Shown in pieces: positions 8,034 through 15,706 of a DNA stretch of 37,346 nt. The notes beneath the pieces are model-generated. The model worked only from the letters and a program-made list of their open reading frames with translations. It did no database searches and was not told where the DNA came from. Each line of letters starts with the position of its first letter. The stretch's first letter is position 1. The position numbers and the translations under genes are program-made. The stretch comes from Streptomyces muensis (GTDB lineage Bacteria > Actinomycetota > Actinomycetes > Streptomycetales > Streptomycetaceae): positions 1 through 37,346 of the forward strand of contig NZ_JAKEIP010000062.1 in the NCBI RefSeq assembly GCF_021474425.1, written 5' to 3'.

Positions 8034-9085
8034 CGACCCAGTTGGGCGGCAACGCCCCCAAGGGGCGCGGGGCTGTATCGATATGCGGCTCCGCCGCGGG
8101 GCGCGACCAGCCACGACGGCGCAGCACTCGCACGACGGCCTACGCCCCCTTCGTCACTAGGCGCCTCCTGCTCGGCGGAGCCCAAACCGTCGGAGTCGTG
8201 CTCCTGGTCTTCGCCCTCACGGAAGCCCTCCCGGGCGACGCGGCAGTCGCCCTGGCCGGCGACCAGCCCGACCCCGCCCGCATCGCCGCGATCCGCGAGG
8301 CGATGGACCTGGACCGTCCGGCGTACGAGCGGCTGGCCGACTGGGCGACCGGCCTGCTGCACGGCGACTTCGGCACGTCCCTCGCCTCCGGCCGCCCCGT
8401 CACCCAGTACATCACCGACGCCTTCGGCCCCACCCTGCTGCTCGCCACGCTCACCCTCGCCCTGCTCGTCCCCCTCGGCTTCGGCCTGGGCGTGCTCGCC
8501 GCCCGCCACGAGGGCCGCCTCGTGGACCGGCTGGTCAGCTCGGTCACCCTGGCCGTGTACGCCGTCCCCGAGTTCGCCCTCGGCGTGCTGCTGGTGACGG
8601 TCCTCGCCCTGAAACTGGCCTGGCTGCCGCCGACGGCGGTCGGCTACGGCACCGACCTGCTCGGCCATCCGGCGGCACTGGTCCTGCCGGTGCTGGTCCT
8701 GCTGTCCCGGCCGGTGTGCTCCCTGTCCCGTCTGGTCCGGGCCGGCATGATCGACGCCCTCGCCTCCCCCTACGCCGCCCACGCCCGCCGCTACGGCGTC
8801 CCCGGCGCCCGCGTCCGCTACGCCCACGCCCTGCCGAACGCCCTGGCCCCGGCGGCTCAGCAACTCGCCCGTACCGTCGACTGGTTGCTGTGCGGGGTGA
8901 TCGTGGTGGAGGCCCTCTTCGTGATCCCGGGCCTGGGCACGGTCCTCCTCAACGCGGTGGCCGAACGGGACGTACCGGTCGTGCAGGGGCTGGCCGTGGT
9001 GTTCGGGGTGCTGACGGTGCTGCTCAACCTCGGGGCCGACCTGGTGGCGCACCGGCTGACCCCGCGTGCGGGGGTGGCCGCGTGA
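8030..9085 (+). CDS. Opp/Dpp-type ABC permease, subunit B
   Basis: 351 aa from a GTG that overlaps the binding-protein stop (GTGA). A later start after the repeat cannot be ruled out. Six membrane segments and the EAA-loop region (YAAHARRYGVPGARVRYAHALPNAL) are typical of DppB/NikB. Residues 5-30 (QLGGNAPKGRGAVSICGSAAGRDQPR) are encoded by an interspersed Streptomyces repeat and are unlike anything in the family. Normal homology resumes at about TTAYAPFVTRRLLLGG. The repeat therefore appears to have been inserted in frame at the 5' end of a working gene. It pairs with the following permease and the double ATPase. Confidence 0.85.
   Translation: MTTQLGGNAPKGRGAVSICGSAAGRDQPRRRSTRTTAYAPFVTRRLLLGGAQTVGVVLLVFALTEALPGDAAVALAGDQPDPARIAAIREAMDLDRPAYERLADWATGLLHGDFGTSLASGRPVTQYITDAFGPTLLLATLTLALLVPLGFGLGVLAARHEGRLVDRLVSSVTLAVYAVPEFALGVLLVTVLALKLAWLPPTAVGYGTDLLGHPAALVLPVLVLLSRPVCSLSRLVRAGMIDALASPYAAHARRYGVPGARVRYAHALPNALAPAAQQLARTVDWLLCGVIVVEALFVIPGLGTVLLNAVAERDVPVVQGLAVVFGVLTVLLNLGADLVAHRLTPRAGVAA
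8041..8120 (-). repeat. Interspersed GC-rich repeat, copy A (inside permease 5' end)
   Basis: Read on the minus strand this contains GTCGTGGCTGGTCGCGC, then a GCGGCGGAGCCGC hairpin with an ATATCGAT core segment, then GCCCCGCGCCCCTTGGGG. The same start and end blocks occur in copies B and C, but this copy has the longer middle module. I recall this kind of element as frequent between genes in Streptomyces chromosomes. Here it is translated in frame without stops. Confidence 0.75.
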
Positions 9086-10008
9086 CGACGTACCACGTGA
9101 CGACGTACCGCCGCTTCGCGCTCGGCCTCACCGTCGTCGCCGTGCCCCTCGCCCTCGCCCTGCTCGGGCCGCTGTTCGCGGGCGATCCCGGCCCCCGGGC
9201 CGTCTCCTTCACCCTCGGCGGCGACCACTGGCTCGGCACCGACTTCGTGGGCCGTGACGTGTGGCACCAGGTCCTGCTGGGCGGCCGTACGGTCGTCCTG
9301 ACCGCGCTCGCCGCCACCGCGCTCGCGTATCTCGTCGCCGTCCCGGTCGCGCTCGTCAGCGCGCTCACCCGCGTCCGCCGGCTGGAGGAGCTGCTGATGC
9401 GGCCGCTGGACGTGCTGCTCGCCGTACCGTCGCTGCTGCTGATCCTGCTCGTGGCCTCCGTCTTCTCGCCCGGCGCCGCCGGGCTCGCGCTGCTCGTGGC
9501 GCTGGTGAACGTGCCCGACGCGGCGCGCATCGTGCGGGCGGCGGCGGGGGAGGCCGCGGCACGGCCCGCCGTCGAGGCGCTGCGGATGCAGGGGGAGAGC
9601 TGGTGGCGGATCGCCGTCGGCTATGTCGGCCGGTCGGCGCTGCGCACCCTCGCCGCCGACGCCGGGATCCGGCTGACGGGCGTGCTGTACCTGGTGTCGA
9701 CGGCCGCGTTCCTCGGGGTCGGTGTCGCGCCGGACGCCGCCGACTGGGCGGTCATGGTCGACCGCAACCGCACCGGTCTGATGGTGCAGCCCTGGGCCGT
9801 GGTGGTGCCCGCGCTGCTGATCGTGGCGCTGACGATGGGGACGAACCTGCTGTTCGACGCCGCGTTCGCTCCGCGGGTGGTGCCGCGAGTGGCGCCGCCG
9901 GAAGTGCCGCGAGGGGGTGTCGGGCGGCTGCGGCCTCGTTGGGGCTGGTCGCGCCGTTCCCCGCGCCCCCAAGGGGGCGCACTGAGGAAAGGAGGGCGAC
10001 AGCCGTGA
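9082..10008 (+). CDS. Opp/Dpp-type ABC permease, subunit C
   Basis: 308 aa, DppC/NikC type. The conserved HWLGTDFVGRDVWHQVLLGGR (about 39-59) is the family's 'GTDxxGRDxxSR' block, and an EAA-like loop follows near LRMQGESWWRIAVGYV. The GTG at 9082 overlaps the upstream stop. A 15-base tandem duplication puts a second GTG in frame at 9097, so either may initiate. The last ~25 residues (RLRPRWGWSRRSPRPQGGALRKGGRQP) are encoded by interspersed repeat copy B and lie beyond the normal end of the family, giving a very basic cytoplasmic tail. Confidence 0.85.
   Translation: MTTYHVTTYRRFALGLTVVAVPLALALLGPLFAGDPGPRAVSFTLGGDHWLGTDFVGRDVWHQVLLGGRTVVLTALAATALAYLVAVPVALVSALTRVRRLEELLMRPLDVLLAVPSLLLILLVASVFSPGAAGLALLVALVNVPDAARIVRAAAGEAAARPAVEALRMQGESWWRIAVGYVGRSALRTLAADAGIRLTGVLYLVSTAAFLGVGVAPDAADWAVMVDRNRTGLMVQPWAVVVPALLIVALTMGTNLLFDAAFAPRVVPRVAPPEVPRGGVGRLRPRWGWSRRSPRPQGGALRKGGRQP
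9931..9982 (+). repeat. Interspersed GC-rich repeat, copy B (permease C-terminus)
   Basis: It contains CTGCGGCCTCGTTGGGGC, TGGTCGCGCCGTTCCCCGCG and CCCCCAAGGGGGCGC, the same blocks in the same order as copy C at 22699-22762, in the short version without the AT-containing middle module. CCCCC/GGGGG can form a small hairpin. It ends just before the AAAGGAGG Shine-Dalgarno of the ATPase gene and is read as coding for the permease tail. Confidence 0.75.
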
Positions 10009-11555
10009 GCCGAGGCACTGACACGCCTCTCGTCGAACTGCGTGAACTGCGTGTCGAGATCGACGGACGTGCGATCGTCGACGGCGTCGACCTGCGGGTG
10101 CTGCCCGGCAAGGTGACGGCGCTGGTCGGCGCCTCGGGCAGCGGCAAGACGACCACGGGCCTCGCGCTGCTGGGGGAGTACCCGCCGGGGGCGAGCGTGA
10201 GCGGTGAGGTGCTGCGGGCAGGGAGTGAGCCCGTGGGCTACATCCCCCAGCATCCCGCCGCCGTCCTCAACCCGGCCCGCCGCGTCCGCGCCCTCCTCGA
10301 CGACATCGCCCGTCCCCAGGTCCGTCACCTGCCCCGCGCCGAACGCCGCCAGGCGGCTCGCGCACTGGTCCTGCGGGCACTGGAGGACGCCCAACTCCCG
10401 GACGCGGAAGCCCTGTTGCGACGCCACCCGCACCAGCTCTCCGGCGGTCAGCAGCAACGTGTCGTCCTCGCCCAGGCCCTGCTGCTCGGCGCCCGTGTCA
10501 TCGTCGCCGACGAACCCACCACCGGCCAGGACGCGTTGACCAAGAGCCGTATCGTCGAGCAGCTGGCCGCTGTCGCGGCGCGCGGTATCGCGGTCGTCCT
10601 GCTCAGCCACGACCTCGACGTGGTCCACGCCCTCGCCGACGAGGTCCTCGTCATGCGCGAGGGCCGGGTCGTGGAGTCGGGCCCGGTGGAACGGCTGTGG
10701 ACGGCACCGAGGCACGAGTGGACCCGCCGACTGCTCGACGACCGGCGCGCGGCACCGCAGCACGGGACGGCTGTCGGAGCCGGCCGACCAGTCCTGGAAG
10801 TACGGGACTTGACCGCCGTACACGACCGTCGAACCGTAGTCCTGCGCGCCTCGGACCTCGCCCTCCACCCGGGCGAGTGCGTGGCCGTCGTCGGCCGTTC
10901 CGGCAGCGGCAAGACCACCCTCGCCCGCTGCCTGGCGGGCCTGCACAGCGACCACGACGGCGAGCTCCTGCTCGACGGCACCCCGCTGCCGCGCAGTCTG
11001 CGCCATCGCGACCGGTCCCAACTCGCCGCCGTGCAGTACGTCTTCCAGGACGCCCGCGCCGCCTTCGACGAGCACCGGCCCGTGCTGCACCAGGTGGCCC
11101 GCACGGCCGTCCGCCTGCGCGGCGCCGACGAGCGGGCCGCCACGGCCGAGGCGTCGGCCACCCTGAACCGCCTCGGCCTGCCCGAGGCTCTGGCCCAGCG
11201 CCGCCCCGGCGCGCTATCCGGCGGCGAACTCCAGCGCGCCGCCCTCGCCCGCGCCCTGCTCGCCCGCCCGAGGGTGCTGATCTGCGACGAGGTCACCTCC
11301 GGCCTGGACACGGTGACCCGGCGGGGCATCCTCGACGTCCTCGCGGGCCTGGTCGGGGAGGGCGACGACCTCTCCCTCGTCCTGATCACCCACGACCTGG
11401 ACACCGCGCGACTCGCCCACCGCATCGCCGTACTGGACGCGGGAGAAGTCGTCGAACAGGGGCCGACGCGAAAGGTCCTGACCGACCCCCGGCACCCGTT
11501 CACGACCGCACTCATGCGGACCACGGAGCGCCTGGAGACGGGGACCCCGTTGTGA
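10005..11555 (+). CDS. Fused double ABC ATPase (DppD-DppF type)
   Basis: 516 aa with two complete nucleotide-binding domains. Domain 1 (about 8-245) has Walker A GASGSGKTT, signature LSGGQQQR and Walker B VIVADEP. Domain 2 (about 262-505) has GRSGSGKTT, LSGGELQR and VLICDEVTS. The second Walker B has Val after the catalytic Glu where Pro is usual. GTG 10005 overlaps the permease stop and has GGAGG nine bases upstream. In many Opp/Nik systems the two ATPases are separate genes; the fusion is common in actinobacteria. It powers uptake through the two preceding permeases and completes a self-contained importer. Confidence 0.9.
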   Translation: MSRGTDTPLVELRELRVEIDGRAIVDGVDLRVLPGKVTALVGASGSGKTTTGLALLGEYPPGASVSGEVLRAGSEPVGYIPQHPAAVLNPARRVRALLDDIARPQVRHLPRAERRQAARALVLRALEDAQLPDAEALLRRHPHQLSGGQQQRVVLAQALLLGARVIVADEPTTGQDALTKSRIVEQLAAVAARGIAVVLLSHDLDVVHALADEVLVMREGRVVESGPVERLWTAPRHEWTRRLLDDRRAAPQHGTAVGAGRPVLEVRDLTAVHDRRTVVLRASDLALHPGECVAVVGRSGSGKTTLARCLAGLHSDHDGELLLDGTPLPRSLRHRDRSQLAAVQYVFQDARAAFDEHRPVLHQVARTAVRLRGADERAATAEASATLNRLGLPEALAQRRPGALSGGELQRAALARALLARPRVLICDEVTSGLDTVTRRGILDVLAGLVGEGDDLSLVLITHDLDTARLAHRIAVLDAGEVVEQGPTRKVLTDPRHPFTTALMRTTERLETGTPL

Positions 11556-11557
11556 GA

Positions 11558-11620
11558 GCCGACCTCCGGGCGGTTCGCGGAGGGGACGGGAAGGCCTCGG
11601 CGGGTGGCCCGGAGGTCGGC
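11558..11620. terminator. 14-bp inverted repeat between convergent genes
   Basis: GCCGACCTCCGGGC (11558-11571) and GCCCGGAGGTCGGC (11607-11620) are perfect inverted copies around a 35-base loop. It begins right after the ATPase stop and ends before the convergent DUF2470 stop, so it probably acts as a bidirectional terminator. There is no U-run, as is common in Streptomyces. Confidence 0.65.
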
Positions 11621-11640
11621 GGTTTCGGGGTGTGCCTCGC

Positions 11641-12348
11641 CTACGACCTGGTCGGCAGGCGACGGCGGCGCGGCCGGGCGGTGGCCTCGGCGAGCAGGGC
11701 GTGGATCTGACGCACCGCCTCCGCCGGATGTGTGGCGGCGGTGGCGAAGGGCAGCCGGACGTCGTGATGGGCGTCCGGCGTCTCCAGCCGGAGCACCAGG
11801 CCGTACCGGTCGAGCCGCAGCGGCCGTACGCCGGTCGCGCCGAGTCGCTCCCGGGCCGGGAGCAGCCGGGCGAGCGGGGCCACCGTGTGGGCGTGGGCAG
11901 CGTCCAGCCGGGCGAGCATCTCCGCCTCGTGCGTGGCGAGGGGGTCGGGAGAGGCGAGGGCCAGTTCGTCGAGGCCGACGACGGTCGTGCCGTCGTCCTC
12001 GGTGAGCACCGCCCGGGCCGCGTTGAACACCAGGGCCTTCGGGCCGAGCGCGGTGAGCCAACCGCCGAGCGTCAGCCGGGTGCGCACCCGTTCGCGTACG
12101 ACGACGGGGGCCAGGTCGGTGAACTCCACGAGGGCGGCGAGGTCACCGTGCGGCGCCATCGTCAGCTCGGCGGCCAGGTGGCCGTCCGGCGGGTTGTGCA
12201 GGAGCAGTCGCCCGGCGGCGTCGACCGTGTGCAGGCCGATCAGCTCGATGCGGTGGCCTTGCGTGGTGACGGTCAGCGAACCGGCCGCCGCCAGCACCGA
12301 GCGGGCACGCTCGGCGGGCGACGGCTCAGGGCAGGAGGCAGCAGACAC
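11641..12348 (-). CDS. DUF2470-domain protein, iron-regulated
   Basis: 235 aa. The central part (PHGDLAALVEFTDLAPVVVRERVRTRLTLGGWLT) resembles DUF2470, a domain also found at the C-terminus of HugZ/PNPOx-like heme-handling proteins; here it stands without an obvious oxidase domain. Members in actinobacteria are often next to iron-uptake genes. The GTG at 12348 has AAGGG seven bases upstream, and the DmdR1-type iron box at 12365-12383 is directly upstream, so it should be repressed by iron. It is convergent with the metallophore-like operon. A role in heme or iron homeostasis is inferred; no catalytic residues can be named. Confidence 0.7.
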   Translation of the reverse strand: MSAASCPEPSPAERARSVLAAAGSLTVTTQGHRIELIGLHTVDAAGRLLLHNPPDGHLAAELTMAPHGDLAALVEFTDLAPVVVRERVRTRLTLGGWLTALGPKALVFNAARAVLTEDDGTTVVGLDELALASPDPLATHEAEMLARLDAAHAHTVAPLARLLPARERLGATGVRPLRLDRYGLVLRLETPDAHHDVRLPFATAATHPAEAVRQIHALLAEATARPRRRRLPTRS

Positions 12349-12364
12349 GGGAGGACCCTTCGAG

Positions 12365-12383
12365 TTAGGTAAGCCTAACCTTA
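12365..12383 (-). promoter_or_regulatory. DmdR1/IdeR-type iron box
   Basis: The minus strand reads TAAGGTTAGGCTTACCTAA, which agrees at 17 of 19 positions with the actinobacterial iron box TTAGGTTAGGCTAACCTAA. It lies 17 bases before the DUF2470 start and 26 bases after the end of the upstream minus-strand gene, the right place to block the DUF2470 promoter when iron is plentiful. Confidence 0.85.
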
Positions 12384-12408
12384 GCTCATGTCGTGTGCCT
12401 CCCGCTGG

Positions 12409-13335
12409 TCACTTCTTGTCGAGGGTGAGCGAACCGCTGTAGTCCGACGTGATCGTCTGGCCGTAGAACGGGTCCTTGCCGGTGGCGCGGGCGATCACCG
12501 AGGCCTCGCCCGGCTGGAAGGGCGCGCTGCCCGTGGGCGTGGCCTCGGCGGTCCACGCAACCGGCTCGCCGGGAACGCACGGCACCTGGGTGCGGTACGA
12601 GCCGCGGACCGTGCCGCCGTCCACCGTCTGGCTGACCGTGCCGTACGAGTCCACCGTGACGGGCGAGTTGCACGTCACCGTGCCGTGCACGACGGCCTTC
12701 CCGCTCCGCTTGTCGGCGGTGCCGGCGGCCGCGACGCCCAGCCCCAGCACGGTCTCGGCGGGAGGCTCCGGATTGTGGACGCGGACTTCACCGCGCAGCG
12801 CTTCCGTGGCTCCCGGGCAGTGCTGCTCGAAGGAGGCGTCGAGGTCCTTGACGTATCCGTACGGTCCGAACTCCACGGAGCGAATCGTGAAGGAGCCCTC
12901 GGCGAGACAGTCCCGGCCGTTCCCCCGCAGTTCGAGCCGCGGCTCGTCCGGGCTGGGGTTCGCCTTGGCGCCGAGGTAGGTGCCGGGCGTCAGCGACTGG
13001 GGCTGACCCCACGGCGCGGCGAGATGCAGCGCCCAGGTGTCGCCGCCCGCGCCGTCGACGAACACGCTGAGGTCGGTCCCCGGGACGCCGTTGGTGCTGT
13101 AGCCCTGGACGGTGATGACGTCCTGCGAGTCCGCTCCGTCGGCGTAGGAGTACGACTGTCCGGCGCTGATGTATTCGCCCGCGTCGCCGCTGAAGGCGAA
13201 GGTTCCGGTCTCCACGTCGTAGGCCTGTGCCGTGGCACCTCCCAGCAGGCCCGAGAAGACGGCCGTGAGAGCCAGCGTCGTGGCGAGGCCGGTGGCGATG
13301 CGGTGGTACGTGCTCCTGCGGGCACGCGTTCTCAT
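12409..13335 (-). CDS. Secreted beta-rich protein of unknown function
   Basis: 308 aa. The ATG at 13335 is chosen because AGGAG sits five bases upstream and MRTRARRSTYHRIATGLATTLALTAVFSGLLGGATAQA is a classic Sec signal peptide; the upstream in-frame extension looks non-coding. The mature part is rich in Gly, Ser, Thr, Val and Tyr and has four cysteines (GRDC, EQHC, VTCN, VPCVPG) that could form two disulfides. It seems to have two beta domains, about residues 40-190 and 195-308. No enzyme motif is visible. It is transcribed towards DUF2470, but the iron box falls between them, so they are probably separate units. Confidence 0.7.
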   Translation of the reverse strand: MRTRARRSTYHRIATGLATTLALTAVFSGLLGGATAQAYDVETGTFAFSGDAGEYISAGQSYSYADGADSQDVITVQGYSTNGVPGTDLSVFVDGAGGDTWALHLAAPWGQPQSLTPGTYLGAKANPSPDEPRLELRGNGRDCLAEGSFTIRSVEFGPYGYVKDLDASFEQHCPGATEALRGEVRVHNPEPPAETVLGLGVAAAGTADKRSGKAVVHGTVTCNSPVTVDSYGTVSQTVDGGTVRGSYRTQVPCVPGEPVAWTAEATPTGSAPFQPGEASVIARATGKDPFYGQTITSDYSGSLTLDKK

Positions 13336-13612
13336 AAGTCTCCTAGGTGGTAAGGCGGATGGGGCAGCCAGGACGGATGACGATGTCGAAGCGCGGCGGT
13401 TGTACAGCAGGCGACGCCTCGCACGCCAACGCACGGACAAACAGGCCCAAGCGGGCTGCGCCGACGCACGGCGAACCCCGAAGGTTGTACGCGCGCTGTG
13501 ACTTGCTTGTGTGGGCATCGACACGCCCGTTACCCGTGATGTTCACGAGGCGGCATCCGCTTGACCGGTCAGGAGAGCCGGCACAAGCGCCGCCGGCCGA
13601 TCGAGCGAAGGG

Positions 13613-14056
13613 GTGGGGGTCCCATTGAGCCCAGCGGAAAGACCCGGCACGGGCGCCGCGGACATGCGGTCGTGCGCTGCGGAGTTCGTCGCACGCGCGA
13701 CCGCCCGCCACCGGCTGCCGCTGGACTACTCCGTGGCCAGCCTGCGCGTCGTGGACTTCCTGGTCGACGGGCTGCGCAAGGGCGGCGCCGGGTGGGAACA
13801 GGTGCGGGAGACGCTGTTCGGGCTCGGTGCCTACGTCGGTGAGGTGCTGGTGCGCCGTGCGGGCGCGGTGTGGGTGGACTTCGACGCCGACCAGCGCACC
13901 TACTTCGGCCAGCCGGTCGGCGTGCGCATGCCGGACGGCCGGATCTGGAACCCGCTCGGCAAGGTCCGCAACCGCTTCGACCTCGGCGGACCCGGCGAAT
14001 CGCTCCAGACCTTCTATCTGACCCTGCACGGTCGGGGCAGGAGGGCCGTCGCGTGA
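13613..14056 (+). CDS. Conserved hypothetical protein
   Basis: Up to 147 aa from the GTG at 13613; a TTG at 13625 (with GGGGG before it) and an ATG at 13664 are alternative starts. A helical N-terminal half (AEFVARATARHRLPLDYSVASLRVVDFLVDGL) is followed by a segment FGLGAYVGEVLVRRAGAVWVDFD and a conserved-looking RMPDGRIWNPLGKVRNRFDLG. There are no membrane segments or signal peptide. It overlaps the next gene by GTGA, so it is co-translated with a lipoprotein. I do not recognise a function; it resembles small actinobacterial DUF proteins. Confidence 0.65.
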   Translation: MGVPLSPAERPGTGAADMRSCAAEFVARATARHRLPLDYSVASLRVVDFLVDGLRKGGAGWEQVRETLFGLGAYVGEVLVRRAGAVWVDFDADQRTYFGQPVGVRMPDGRIWNPLGKVRNRFDLGGPGESLQTFYLTLHGRGRRAVA

Positions 14057-14910
14057 GAAGGTCCATGGCCGCGACGGCCCTGCTCCTCGCCGCCGCCCTG
14101 ACCGCCTGCGCGGACTCGTCCGACGACGGACAGCCCGTCGACTCCGCGCGGTCCACCACCCCGAGCCCTCAGGCGGCCCCCGCCGAACCCGAACCCGAGC
14201 CCCGTACCGCCGCCGAGTTCCTCGCCCGGGCCGAGGAGGCGATGGCCGGGCCGAAGGGCTGGACGTTCGCGGTGAAGGGCCGTGAAGGCCTGGTGCTCCA
14301 GGGCCAGGAGAACGCCGCGACCTACACGGCCACCGTGCGCCGGACCACGGGCGACCCCTGGGCGCTGCACTCCACCGGCGCCACCCTCAGCAAGGGCGTG
14401 AGCAAGCCCGAGGAGATCTACGTCGCCGACGGGACGGCTTACGTCAAGAAGGGCACGGCCGGCTGGGAGCACGGTCCCCTCACCGACCCGGAGTTCGCGG
14501 ACAAGGTCGAGGACCCCCTCGCCGCGCTCGACGCCTTCCGCGGATACGGCGCCGAGGTCACCCTCGCCACACCCGCCGACCGGGTCGAACTGCGCGTGCG
14601 TACGGCGACCGCCCCGCTGCCCGGCGTACGGGAGGAGGCCGTCGTGAAGAAGGCCCTGCGCGAACTCGCCCCGACCCTGCGGCAGTTGCGCGCCGCCGAC
14701 GTCACCACCCCCGAGAGCGGGATCACCGTCGAGAGCGTCGAGGAGACCCTCGTCCTCGACCCCTCGACGTACCGGATCACCGCGCACACCTTCGAGTGCG
14801 GCTTCCGCATCCCCTACGACGGGCAGAGCATCCGGTACGAACAGGAGGTCACCGAGCGGACCGAGGGGCCCTACGACGGGACCGTGGCCCGGCCGGACGG
14901 GATCGGCTGA
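14053..14910 (+). CDS. Hypothetical lipoprotein
   Basis: 285 aa. The N-terminus MRRSMAATALLLAAALTAC is a lipoprotein signal with lipobox LTAC, followed by an acidic Pro/Glu linker (QAAPAEPEPEPRT). The remaining 230 residues (EFLARAEEAMAGPKGWTFAVKG..., VADGTAYVKKGTAGWEHGPL) have the repeated strand pattern of LppX/LolA-like lipoproteins, which cup a hydrophobic ligand; this similarity is by eye only. GTG 14053 overlaps the preceding stop. Its 3' end converges on apbE, and 12-base direct repeats (14921-14932, 14938-14949) lie in the 43-base gap. Confidence 0.75.
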   Translation: MRRSMAATALLLAAALTACADSSDDGQPVDSARSTTPSPQAAPAEPEPEPRTAAEFLARAEEAMAGPKGWTFAVKGREGLVLQGQENAATYTATVRRTTGDPWALHSTGATLSKGVSKPEEIYVADGTAYVKKGTAGWEHGPLTDPEFADKVEDPLAALDAFRGYGAEVTLATPADRVELRVRTATAPLPGVREEAVVKKALRELAPTLRQLRAADVTTPESGITVESVEETLVLDPSTYRITAHTFECGFRIPYDGQSIRYEQEVTERTEGPYDGTVARPDGIG

Positions 14911-14953
14911 GCGAACTCCCGCCGCGGTCCGGCCAGGGCCGCGGTCCGGTCGG

Positions 14954-15706
14954 TCACGCCGCCGCCCGCGTCCGCTCCGACGCCACCGGGAAGCCCTCCG
15001 TACGGAAGACCCGCCGCTCGGCGTCCACCGCGAACACCTCGCAGCCCGCCCGGCCGGCCGCCCACGCGACGCCCTCCGCGCCCATCGCGAACGCGGCGGT
15101 CGCCACGGTGTCCGCGACGGTCAGGGAGGACGCCACGACGCTGAGCGAGAGCAGTCCGGTGGCCGGGCGCCCCGTGCGGCCGTCGATGATGTGGTCGCCG
15201 CGCTCGTAGCACGCGGACGTCGCAATCGCCCCGTCGGTGAGCTCGGCCACCGTGCACACCTTGTCGGCCTGCTCGGGGTGGCGTACCCCCACCCGCCAGG
15301 GCCCGCCGGAGGCGACGACGTCACCACCGGCGTTCAGGACGAAGCGCCGCGCCCCCGCGGCCGTCAGCAGCCCGGCCGCCCGCTGCACCGACCAGCCCTT
15401 CACCACCGCGCACGGATCCAGCCCGCGCCCCGGCAGCCGTACGTCGAAGGCGCCGCCGGTGGCGACCCGGTACTCCTCGCACAGGCCCAGCACCTCGTCG
15501 AGGTCAGCGCTGACATCCCCGCGCGCGAGCTCGCCCCGGTCCAGCCGGGACACCTCGCTGTCCGCCTTGAACGGGCTGAACCGGGCGTCGACCTCACGCA
15601 GCCACGCGAAGACCGCATCGGCCGCCTCCTCGCCGATGTGCTGGTCGTCGACCCGCAGCGAGACCGGGAACCCCATCACCTGCTCGACGCGGTGCACGTC
15701 AGGCAC
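14954..15706 (-). CDS. apbE: FAD:protein FMN transferase (ApbE)
   Basis: 250 aa, somewhat short for ApbE. It should move FMN from FAD onto a threonine of an extracytoplasmic FMN-binding protein, using Mg2+. Visible family marks are FDVRLPGRGLDPCAVVKGWSVQRA (87-110), NAGGDVVASGG, the active-site region ERGDHIIDGRTGRPATG (His-Ile-Ile-Asp) and TVADTVATAAFAMG, the usual 'ADALST' block with Val for Leu. No signal peptide is obvious, so modification may happen in the cytoplasm. The gene overlaps its likely substrate, the FMN-binding protein, by eight bases (GTG 15706; a second GTG at 15697 is possible). Last gene of a three-gene redox operon. Confidence 0.88.
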   Translation of the reverse strand: MPDVHRVEQVMGFPVSLRVDDQHIGEEAADAVFAWLREVDARFSPFKADSEVSRLDRGELARGDVSADLDEVLGLCEEYRVATGGAFDVRLPGRGLDPCAVVKGWSVQRAAGLLTAAGARRFVLNAGGDVVASGGPWRVGVRHPEQADKVCTVAELTDGAIATSACYERGDHIIDGRTGRPATGLLSLSVVASSLTVADTVATAAFAMGAEGVAWAAGRAGCEVFAVDAERRVFRTEGFPVASERTRAAA

